Positions 57,839-64,000 of a stretch of DNA of 64,000 nt are shown here, one piece after another (the first letter of the stretch is position 1; every line of letters starts with the position of its first letter). The stretch is from Clostridiales bacterium UBA5888 (GTDB taxonomy: Bacteria > Bacillota > Clostridia > Oscillospirales > Oscillospiraceae). The position numbers and the translations under genes are program-made. Location: the NCBI GenBank assembly GCA_002431965.1, contig DJEW01000011.1, positions 49,793 through 113,792 of the forward strand, given 5' to 3'. The notes under the pieces were generated by a model. That model made no database searches, was not told the DNA's origin, and saw only the letters and a list, made by a program, of their open reading frames with translations.

Positions 57839-60459
57839 GACCGTGCAGGCTGACAATGTCCGCGTTCGGACCATACTCAGGACTGACAGAGCTGGACTTT
57901 GACGTGCTGGGGAAAGAGGGGCTGTTTCTCATAACCGGAGACACAGGCGCGGGCAAAACCACGATATTCGACGCGATAAGCTTCGCACTCTACGGCGAGG
58001 GCTCAGGCGGCGCGGAGCGGCGCGCTTCAAAGTCGTTCCGCTCGGACTACGCCGCGCCGGACAGGGAGACGTGGGTGGAATTCACGTTCACGCACCGCGG
58101 GCGCGAATACCGCATAAAGCGCGCGCCGGAGTATGAGCGCGCAAAGCAGCGCGGCGAGGGAACGACCAGGCAGGAGGCATATGCGGAGTTTGAATGCCGC
58201 GAGACGGGCGAGCTTATAACGCGCATCGCGGCGGTCAACGCGCGCGTGGCGGAGCTGACCGGTTTAACACGAACACAGTTTGCTCAAACGGTGATGATAG
58301 CGCAGGGAGATTTTCTGAAGATACTCAACGCCAGAAGCGACGAGCGAAAAAAGCTTTTCCAGCACATCTTCAACACCGGCGTTTTTGCAGATATCCAGCA
58401 GCGTCTCAAGGATATGAACGCCGGGTGCGAAAGCGAGCTGAGCAGGCTGGACACGGCAGCGGAGACGGAGCTTGCGCGCCTGACGCACGATGCGGATTTC
58501 TCGCGCGAGGCGGAGACGGACGCGCTGCGCGGCGATGTGCGCGCGGCGGATAAGCTTATCCCTGTGCTCCGCGCGCGGCAGGAGGAGCGCAAAGCGCGGA
58601 TAGAGAGCGCGAGAGCCGGTCACGAGCGCGCCGAGCGGGAGGCGGAAAAGCTGACAGATGCACTGAGCCGCGCGAAGCTCATTCAAAACCAGCGGCAGGA
58701 GCTTGAAACGCTGGAGAAGGAACTTGCGCAAAGCGAAGCGGACGCCGGCGCGCGCAAGGAGCGTGAGGCGCTGCTGGAGAGAGCGAAACGCGCTGCAAGG
58801 CTGGACGGTGCGGAGCTTCTGCTGCGCCGGAGCGCCGCAGACGCGAAGACGACGCGCGCATCGCTCGCAGCAGCGCGTGAGGCGCGGCTGGCGGGCGAGC
58901 GTGAGCGCGGGGAGAGCGCAGCGCGGCTTGAGCGCGCAGAGCGCGAGCTTGAAGAGAGCGGCGCGAAGCGCGAGGCGCTGCGCACACGCGCGGAGGCAAT
59001 GCCGCTCGCGGAGCGCCTTGCGGCGGCGCGCGGGGAGTATGCGGTGCAGCAGAAGGCTGTCACGGGATGCCTGGAAGCGAGCCGGAAGCTTGACGCGGAG
59101 TACACCCGCGCGCGTGAAGGCTTTTATGCCTCGCAGGCGGGGCTGCTGGCGCTGACGCTGGAGGCAGGGCGACCCTGTCCCGTGTGCGGCTCGACAGAGC
59201 ATCCATCGCCGGCAAGACCCGGCGCGCAGACCGTCACGCGCGAGGAGCTTGAGCGGGTTGACAAGGCGCGCAAAACTGCCGAGGAGCGCCTGCGGGGCGC
59301 ATCGGAGACCGCGCAGCAGCAGCGCACTGCGGTCGAGAAGGACACGGAGCGCCTTGCCGCGCTGGGCTTTGCGCCGGATACGGACATGACGACGCTGAGC
59401 GAGGAGTGCAGCCGCCTGCGCCGCGAGATAGAGCATGCGGAGAGCGAGGCGAAGGCGGCGCGCGCGGAGAACGAGAGAATAGCCGCCGCATCGGCGCGTG
59501 CGTCCGCAGCGGAGGAGGAGGCGAAAAAAAGTCTTGAGCAGCAGGAACGCGCCCTTGCCGAACGGCGAAAGGAATTTGCCGCGCAGCTGCGCGAGCAGGG
59601 CTTTGAAAGCGCAGAGGAGTACGCCGCGGCAAAGCTGACCGTCGCGCAGGCTGACGCGATGGAGGCGGAACTTCGCGCCGCGCAGCTGCGCGAGCGCTCG
59701 CTGAGAGACCGCGCGAAGGCGCTTGAAGAGAAGCTTGCCGGGGCGGAGGATACAAGCGTCGATGGGCTGGCGCGCAAGCTGGACGCGGCGCGGGCAGCGG
59801 CGCGAAGCGCCGCCGCGGCAGAGACGGCGCTCACGGCGGCGCATGCGGTGGACGAGAGCGCAATAGCGCGGCTTTCAAAAATCGTGGAAGAGCGTGCCGC
59901 GGCACAGCACCGCTGGGCGGTGGTGAACGAGGTGTACGCCACGGTGTCCGGGCAGATCAGCCAGAGGGCGAAGCTCTCTTTTGAGACCTACGTGCAGCAG
60001 TATTACTTCAAGCAGGTGATCGCTGCGGCGAATAAGCGCCTGACCGTGCTGACGGACGGAATGTTCATACTGCGGTGCAAGGAGGGGGCAAAAAACATGC
60101 GCTCGCAGTCGGGGCTTGATCTCGACGTGCTCGACAGGAGCACGGGGCTGTGGCGCGACGTGTCCACCCTTTCCGGTGGCGAGTCGTTCATGGCGTCGCT
60201 CGCGCTCGCGCTGGGTCTGTCGGACGTTGTGCAGAGCCGCAGCGGCGGGGTGCGCCTCGATGCAATGTTTATCGACGAGGGCTTCGGCTCGCTTGACGAG
60301 AACGCGCTGCGCCAGGCGATGGAGGTTCTGACGCGCCTTGCAGGCGGAAAGCGCCTTGTCGGCGTGATCTCGCATATGCCGGAGCTGAAGGAACGCATAG
60401 AGCGCAAGGTGATCGTGACAAAAACCGTCTCCGGCTCAAAGCTCAGAGTGGAGACGTAA
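57835..60459 (+). CDS. sbcC: SbcC, ATPase subunit of SbcCD
   Basis: 874 residues, shorter than the ~1050-1130 of E. coli or Bacillus, because the coiled-coil arms are short. Walker A: ITGDTGAGKTTIFDAI (~34-49). The zinc hook is PCPVCGSTEHPSP at ~446. The C-terminal ABC signature LSGGESFMASLALALGLSDV and Walker B LDAMFIDEGFGSLDENALRQ follow. The arms (~190-440, 470-700) are Ala/Glu/Arg-rich coiled coil. Translationally coupled to sbcD. Confidence 0.96.
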   Translation: MRPCRLTMSAFGPYSGLTELDFDVLGKEGLFLITGDTGAGKTTIFDAISFALYGEGSGGAERRASKSFRSDYAAPDRETWVEFTFTHRGREYRIKRAPEYERAKQRGEGTTRQEAYAEFECRETGELITRIAAVNARVAELTGLTRTQFAQTVMIAQGDFLKILNARSDERKKLFQHIFNTGVFADIQQRLKDMNAGCESELSRLDTAAETELARLTHDADFSREAETDALRGDVRAADKLIPVLRARQEERKARIESARAGHERAEREAEKLTDALSRAKLIQNQRQELETLEKELAQSEADAGARKEREALLERAKRAARLDGAELLLRRSAADAKTTRASLAAAREARLAGERERGESAARLERAERELEESGAKREALRTRAEAMPLAERLAAARGEYAVQQKAVTGCLEASRKLDAEYTRAREGFYASQAGLLALTLEAGRPCPVCGSTEHPSPARPGAQTVTREELERVDKARKTAEERLRGASETAQQQRTAVEKDTERLAALGFAPDTDMTTLSEECSRLRREIEHAESEAKAARAENERIAAASARASAAEEEAKKSLEQQERALAERRKEFAAQLREQGFESAEEYAAAKLTVAQADAMEAELRAAQLRERSLRDRAKALEEKLAGAEDTSVDGLARKLDAARAAARSAAAAETALTAAHAVDESAIARLSKIVEERAAAQHRWAVVNEVYATVSGQISQRAKLSFETYVQQYYFKQVIAAANKRLTVLTDGMFILRCKEGAKNMRSQSGLDLDVLDRSTGLWRDVSTLSGGESFMASLALALGLSDVVQSRSGGVRLDAMFIDEGFGSLDENALRQAMEVLTRLAGGKRLVGVISHMPELKERIERKVIVTKTVSGSKLRVET

Positions 60460-60466
60460 GCGCAAA

Positions 60467-60524
60467 AAACTTCATGCGGGAACACTGCGCCGCAAAAATG
60501 CGCAAATGCCGGTGCATGAAGTTT
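60467..60524 (+). terminator. Hairpin after sbcC, possible terminator
   Basis: AAACTTCATGC (60467-60477) and GCATGAAGTTT (60514-60524) are perfect inverted 11-mers, with a smaller GCGC...GCGC stem inside the loop. The T-tract is only TTT, so termination is uncertain. Confidence 0.5.
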
Positions 60525-60586
60525 CTGTGCATCATTTCTTATTATTTTGCTATGCTTTTGCACAGCAAAAATATGGCATCATGCGT

Positions 60587-60925
60587 TCAAAGGCATGGGA
60601 GATTTGTGCCGGACTGGTGAGCGAGACGGCGGATATAGGAGGCGAGCGCTTCCTCGGACGGGAAATGCGCAAGCTTGCCGGGGCTGGGGTGCAGCACAAC
60701 GTTCAGCGCCTCTCCGCATGCCTGACGCTCCATATATTCCACGGGCATCTCCGTGTAAAAATGCTCTGACGCGATATGGCGCAGCTCATGGCGCAAAACC
60801 TCCCCGCGCTTTACCTCGCTCAAAAGCGCGTTGATGTACACGCTGAAGCTGCCGTCAGAGTTTGGAACGGTAACACCCTCGACCTTTATCGGCAGCTCAA
60901 TGAGCCGGACAAAATAATCAGTCAT
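60587..60925 (-). CDS. ImmA/IrrE-type metallopeptidase of a prophage-like element
   Basis: 112 residues. VLRHELRHIASEHF (HExxH zinc site) and a later EYMERQACGEAL (Glu ligand) define the ImmA/IrrE family. In ICEBs1 and many Firmicute phages ImmA cleaves the repressor ImmR after DNA damage. Its ATG overlaps the stop of the XRE repressor gene, exactly that gene pair. The start is the ATG at 60925. Confidence 0.88.
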   Translation of the reverse strand: MTDYFVRLIELPIKVEGVTVPNSDGSFSVYINALLSEVKRGEVLRHELRHIASEHFYTEMPVEYMERQACGEALNVVLHPSPGKLAHFPSEEALASYIRRLAHQSGTNLPCL

Positions 60926-61262
60926 TGTGAAGCGCCTCAATGATCTTTACGGCGCGGCGCACATCGTCCGGCGTGGCATCCCTGGCGAGCTTGAAGAGCA
61001 TTTTCATATCCTCGCGGCTGCGCAGAGCCTCCAGAAGCTCTGCCAGCTCCGCGTCTGCGGCGGTCTGCGTGGAGGTGAGCGTGTTCATATCGACGCCGAA
61101 AAACTCCGAAAAAACGCGGAGTGTATCAATATCCGGCTCACGCTTGCCGGTCTCATACATTCCGATGGCGCTGCGCGACAGCCCGGTGCCGTCGGCAAGC
61201 TGCTGCTGCGACAGCCCCGCCTTGCGGCGCAGATGTGTCAGAGTATCGCTGAAATGAGACAT
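60918..61262 (-). CDS. XRE/CI-like repressor of a prophage-like element
   Basis: 114 residues. HTH: LTHLRRKAGLSQQQLADGTG, LSRSAIGMYETGKREP. A C-terminal acidic helical segment (ADAELAELLEALRSREDMKM) follows. The start is the ATG at 61262, with GGAGG 9 nt upstream. Its promoter (61304-61332) has an inverted repeat in the spacer, and a second copy lies at the rightward promoter, so it probably represses both. Co-translated with the ImmA-type protease that should inactivate it. Confidence 0.9.
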   Translation of the reverse strand: MSHFSDTLTHLRRKAGLSQQQLADGTGLSRSAIGMYETGKREPDIDTLRVFSEFFGVDMNTLTSTQTAADAELAELLEALRSREDMKMLFKLARDATPDDVRRAVKIIEALHND

Positions 61263-61303
61263 ATGCCTAATCCTCCACGGTGTCACAACATACTTATGCC
61301 ACG

Positions 61304-61332
61304 AATATATCACATTACGTGATAATTGTAAA
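61304..61332 (-). promoter_or_regulatory. Repressor promoter with operator O1 in the spacer
   Basis: On the minus strand TTTACA (61327-61332), 17 bp, TATATT (61304-61309). Operator O1, ATCAC-ATTAC-GTGAT (61309-61323), fills the spacer. Confidence 0.78.
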
Positions 61333-61367
61333 GAAAAACTTTTTTAAGAAACCGCGAGACGTGGGTA

Positions 61368-61396
61368 TTGACTTATACAACAGACAATGGTATACT
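61368..61396 (+). promoter_or_regulatory. Rightward (lytic) promoter
   Basis: TTGACT (61368-61373), 17 bp, TATACT (61391-61396). Operator O2 begins 8 nt downstream. Confidence 0.78.
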
Positions 61397-61403
61397 CCGA
61401 AAT

Positions 61404-61418
61404 GTCACAGGGCGTGAC
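61404..61418. promoter_or_regulatory. Operator O2
   Basis: GTCAC-AGGGC-GTGAC, the same inverted repeat and 5-bp spacer as O1, at the transcription start of the rightward promoter. Confidence 0.75.
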
Positions 61419-61437
61419 ACAAAGAGCAGAGAGAAAA

Positions 61438-61476
61438 CCGGACGCGGACGCACTCCGCGCCGGTGGATTTTTTGCA
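61438..61476 (+). terminator. Leader terminator downstream of the rightward promoter
   Basis: CCGG-A-CGCGGA with TCCGCG-CCGG and loop CGCAC, then TGGATTTTTT. It lies ~40 nt after the promoter and before any ORF, so the phage operon may depend on antitermination or readthrough. Confidence 0.65.
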
Positions 61477-61484
61477 CCTGTATA

Positions 61485-61499
61485 GTCACGTAACGTGAC
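61485..61499. promoter_or_regulatory. Operator O3
   Basis: GTCAC-GTAAC-GTGAC, a third copy of the repeat, just before the first small ORF and after the leader terminator. Confidence 0.72.
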
Positions 61500-61525
61500 A
61501 CAGAATCAAGCGGGCGGAGGTTGCA

Positions 61526-61705
61526 TTGATCGGTTTGCGCAGCGCCGGATACATACGCACGGCGGAGATATTCGGCTATCCCGTGGGGGAAGAGAGCGAA
61601 GAGCTGTGCTGCGGCGAAAATCCAATGCTGCCGTGCTGGCTGTGGAGCGGCGAGCCCGGGAAAACGGAGGACGGCGGCAATGGGGAGACATTTTGTGAGC
61701 TATGA
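61526..61705 (+). CDS. Small Cys-containing phage protein
   Basis: 59 residues, start TTG at 61526 with GCGGAGG 5 nt upstream. It begins MIGLRSAGYIRTAEIFGYP (TTG read as Met), has ELCCGENPMLPCWLW in the middle and ends GGNGETFCEL. It overlaps the next ORF by 26 nt, typical of phage packing. The four Cys may bind metal. Not recognised. Confidence 0.6.
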   Translation: MIGLRSAGYIRTAEIFGYPVGEESEELCCGENPMLPCWLWSGEPGKTEDGGNGETFCEL

Positions 61706-61886
61706 GGCGCAGTGCCCATTTTACAGGGCGGAGGACAGAAACAAAATCTACTGCGAGGGGGTGGAGAAGGGCAGCAGCCTGCACAACGCCTTTGCCGGCA
61801 GCGCGGCTTCATATAAGGAGCGCTACTGCTGCGCGCGGTGGGAGGACTGCCTGATCGCAAAGATGCTGTGGAGCAAGTACGATTGA
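61680..61886 (+). CDS. Small Cys-rich phage-associated protein
   Basis: 68 residues. MGRHFVSYEAQCPFYRAEDR, then KIYCEGVEKG and YCCARWEDCLIAKMLWSKYD. The Cys spacing suggests a zinc site. Similar short proteins sit before terminase genes in Clostridial prophages (from memory). The ATG follows GGAGGACGGCGGCA; the GGAGG is 9 nt away. Confidence 0.75.
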   Translation: MGRHFVSYEAQCPFYRAEDRNKIYCEGVEKGSSLHNAFAGSAASYKERYCCARWEDCLIAKMLWSKYD

Positions 61887-61925
61887 CGGAAGGGAGGGAG
61901 CACAGCGGGGAGCTTTCCCCGGGAA

Positions 61926-62204
61926 ATGAAGAGAATGCAGAGCAACAGTGAAAAAGAGACAAAGGAGAATGCGCGCTGCCGGCGGTTTATGGACATGACG
62001 GATGCCGCGGCGGAGCTGATACAAAGCACGATAAGCGCCGCCGCGCCCGACGATCCCAAGTCGCTGCGCGCGATCACCGGGGCGCTGAAGGATCTGAAAG
62101 AGCTGATGGACGATCCGCCGGGCGCGGCAAAGGACGGCGGGAACATCGTGATACGTATAGAGGGCGATGTGCCGGACGCACCCGAGCTGCCGGAAGCGCC
62201 GTAA
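61926..62204 (+). CDS. Putative terminase small subunit or adjacent phage protein
   Basis: 92 residues, soluble. A helical region (RRFMDMTDAAAELIQSTISA, SLRAITGALKDLKELMD) is followed by an acidic Pro-rich tail. Its position directly before the large terminase suggests TerS. No HTH is visible, so the assignment rests on location only. The ribosome site is poor and the start (61926 or 61935) is uncertain. Confidence 0.55.
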   Translation: MKRMQSNSEKETKENARCRRFMDMTDAAAELIQSTISAAAPDDPKSLRAITGALKDLKELMDDPPGAAKDGGNIVIRIEGDVPDAPELPEAP

Positions 62205-62213
62205 AGCGCCCTG

Positions 62214-63629
62214 ATGCCGTACATAGATATACCCGCACCGAGCGCAAAGCAGCGGCAGTTTTTTGCCGACGGGCACAAATACGTTGCCTACGGCGGTGCG
62301 CGCGGCGGCGGGAAGAGCTGGGCGGTGCGCGTGAACGCACTGCTGACGGCGGCACGATACCCCGGCGTGACGCAGCTTATCATCCGCCGCAGCTACCCGG
62401 AGCTGTACGCCAACCATATAAAGCCGTTTCTGCGCCTGCTGCCAAAGGGCAGCTATGCCTACAACGACACTCGCAAGGAGATAACCCTCCCCAACGGCAG
62501 CCGTATAATCTTCCGCTACTGCGCGAATGACACGGATCTATTGAATTTTCAGGGGACGGAGTGCGACGTGATGTACATTGACGAGGCGACGCAGATCACG
62601 GAGGAGCAGTTCCGTGTGCTCTCCGCATGTGTGCGCGGCGCGGACAACGGTATGCCGAAGCGCTGCTATCTCACGTGCAATCCCGGCGGGGTCGGACACG
62701 CATGGGTAAAAAGGCTTTTTATCGACCGTATCTATAAGAGCGGCGAGCGGGCGGAGGAGTACAGCTTTATTCAGGCAAAGGTTCACGACAACCGCGCGCT
62801 CATGCGCGCGCAGCCGGACTATATCCGCCAGCTTGAGGCGCTGCCGCCGAAGCTGCGCGCGGCATGGCTGGACGGATCATGGGACGTACACATGGGGCAG
62901 TTTTTCGAGGAATTCCGCAATCTGCCGGAGCATTACGCCGACAGAAGATGGACGCACGTGATAGAGCCGTTCGAGATACCGGCGGACTGGCGCGTTTACC
63001 GTTCGTTCGACTGGGGGTATCACAGACCCTTTTCATGCGGCTGGTGGGCGGTGGACTACGACGGGGTGGCGTACAGGGTGCTGGAAATGTACGGCTGCAC
63101 CGAAACGCCGAACGAGGGCGTGCGCTGGACGCCGGACAGAGTGTTCGCGGAGCTGGCGCGCACCGAGCGCGAGCACCGCTGGCTGCGCGGGCGGCAGATA
63201 ACCGGTGTTGCCGATCCTGCGATATGGGACGGCTCGACCGGAGAGAGCATTGCCGACTGCGCCGCGCGCCACGGCATATATTTTTCGCGCGGCGATCACG
63301 CGCGCATACCGGGATGGATGCAGCTGCACTACCGCCTGACGTTCGACGAAAACGGCTATGCGATGATGTACGTCTTCAAAAACTGCGCCGCATTTATCCG
63401 CACGCTGCCGCTGCTGCAATATGACGCGCAGCGCGTGGAGGATCTGGACAGCGACGGCGAGGATCATATCGCCGACGAGACGCGGTATTTTCTCATGTCG
63501 CGCCCGATAAAGCCGCGTTCAGGCGAAAAAGAGACCGGGCGCGGCGCGCTGGAGCTGCTGCTTGATATACCGGGAGGCGCGCTCGGCGCGAAGATCCCGA
63601 TAAAAAGAATGGAGATTCTGAATGAGTGA
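62214..63629 (+). CDS. Phage terminase large subunit
   Basis: 471 residues. The packaging motor ATPase: Walker A YGGARGGGKSWAVRV (~26-40), Walker B CDVMYIDEATQITEEQ (~115-130) and coupling motif CYLTCNPGG. The C-terminal RNase-H-like nuclease has FDWGYHRPFSCGWW (first Asp), VADPAIW (second) and a late Asp/Glu cluster. It cuts concatemers and drives DNA into the prohead. It overlaps the portal gene by 8 nt. Confidence 0.95.
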   Translation: MPYIDIPAPSAKQRQFFADGHKYVAYGGARGGGKSWAVRVNALLTAARYPGVTQLIIRRSYPELYANHIKPFLRLLPKGSYAYNDTRKEITLPNGSRIIFRYCANDTDLLNFQGTECDVMYIDEATQITEEQFRVLSACVRGADNGMPKRCYLTCNPGGVGHAWVKRLFIDRIYKSGERAEEYSFIQAKVHDNRALMRAQPDYIRQLEALPPKLRAAWLDGSWDVHMGQFFEEFRNLPEHYADRRWTHVIEPFEIPADWRVYRSFDWGYHRPFSCGWWAVDYDGVAYRVLEMYGCTETPNEGVRWTPDRVFAELARTEREHRWLRGRQITGVADPAIWDGSTGESIADCAARHGIYFSRGDHARIPGWMQLHYRLTFDENGYAMMYVFKNCAAFIRTLPLLQYDAQRVEDLDSDGEDHIADETRYFLMSRPIKPRSGEKETGRGALELLLDIPGGALGAKIPIKRMEILNE

Positions 63630-64000
63630 CAAAATTGAAAGTGCCATCCGCCCCGCAGAGGATGCGCCGGACGCCGCGCCGCGCGCCATAGGGCGCGACG
63701 AGATACGGAACGCTTATGCCACGCTTTTGAAATACAAGGCCGGAAAGGCAAATCTTGAACGGCGCATCGTGGATAATCAGCAGTGGTACAAGCTGCGGCA
63801 GTGGGAATGCCTGCGCCGGGCGAAGGCTAAAGAGCAGATAGAGCCCGCGAGCGCATGGCTGTTCAACGCCATTGCCAACAAGCATGCCGATGCGATGGAC
63901 GCCTTTCCCTCCGCGGCGATACTCCCGCGCGAGCAGGGAGACGTTGCCGAGGCGGAGATGCTGACGGCGGTGATACCGGTGGTGCTGGACGAGTGCGACT
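63622..64000 (+). CDS. Phage portal protein, 5' part (runs off the window)
   Basis: 126 codons seen. KYKAGKANLERRIVDNQQWY, NAIANKHADAMDAFPSAAIL and EMLTAVIPVVLDECD match the N-terminus of SPP1-like portal proteins, and the gene follows terL as expected. GGAG lies about 8 nt before the ATG. The C-terminal two-thirds is outside the window. Confidence 0.85.
   Translation, partial: MSDKIESAIRPAEDAPDAAPRAIGRDEIRNAYATLLKYKAGKANLERRIVDNQQWYKLRQWECLRRAKAKEQIEPASAWLFNAIANKHADAMDAFPSAAILPREQGDVAEAEMLTAVIPVVLDECD

Overview
The window is GC-rich DNA from an anaerobic Firmicute, most likely a Clostridia/Oscillospirales-type gut bacterium. This is inferred from gene content: a lysine riboswitch in front of an NhaC-type transporter, the AddAB and SbcCD nucleases, YtvI-like and SpoVB-like membrane proteins, two 2-hydroxyacyl-CoA dehydratase subunits, sigma-70-type promoters with 17-bp spacers, and strong GGAGG ribosome sites. 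No rRNA, tRNA, CRISPR array or transposase was seen.

Layout. 0-6 kb (minus strand): a GntR/FCD regulator, a TraX-like membrane protein and two secreted Ig-like surface proteins, separated by a candidate small structured RNA (about 3764-3910). 6.2-7.5 kb: three tandem ~415-bp modules. Each has a plus-strand promoter, a 5' hairpin, a hairpin that pairs the Shine-Dalgarno, a 27-codon ORF whose stop lies in a terminator hairpin, and a consensus promoter facing it on the minus strand. This looks like an undescribed type I toxin-antitoxin family and is the main discovery candidate. 7.5-17.9 kb: prolyl-tRNA synthetase, a HAAS/DUF1700-like membrane pair, a YtvI-like permease, a short aspartokinase, an AEC carrier, a PurN-like protein lacking catalytic residues, a histidine phosphatase-GNAT fusion, a metallophosphoesterase and two DUF membrane proteins. 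17.9-19.9 kb: a small AT-richer accessory island (XRE regulator, two zinc-cysteine proteins). 20-27 kb: a candidate sRNA, YwaF-like protein, lysine riboswitch plus transporter, ClC-type protein, a frameshifted DUF2142 gene and an NlpC/P60 lipoprotein.

27-34.3 kb: addB-addA and rpmE. 34.3-42.4 kb: envelope-glycan genes (two paralogous GT-C-like membrane proteins, one carrying an (AT)12 tract; an FAD dehydrogenase; another GT-C-like protein; a flippase). 42.5-48.8 kb: HU, an RqcP-like S4 protein, a P-loop protein, two 2-hydroxyacyl-CoA dehydratase subunits, a YgjP-type metallopeptidase and a PfkB kinase. 48.8-54.9 kb: an alpha-glucan utilisation cluster (LacI regulator with two adjacent palindromic operators, MalE/F/G-type ABC importer, 4-alpha-glucanotransferase). 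55-60.5 kb: a transglutaminase-like protein and sbcD-sbcC.

60.5-64 kb: the edge of a prophage or related element. An XRE repressor and ImmA-type metalloprotease face a rightward operon of small proteins, large terminase and the start of a portal gene. Three inverted repeats of the form (G/A)TCAC-N5-GTGA(C/T) form a readable CI-like switch. The element runs off the right end of the window.
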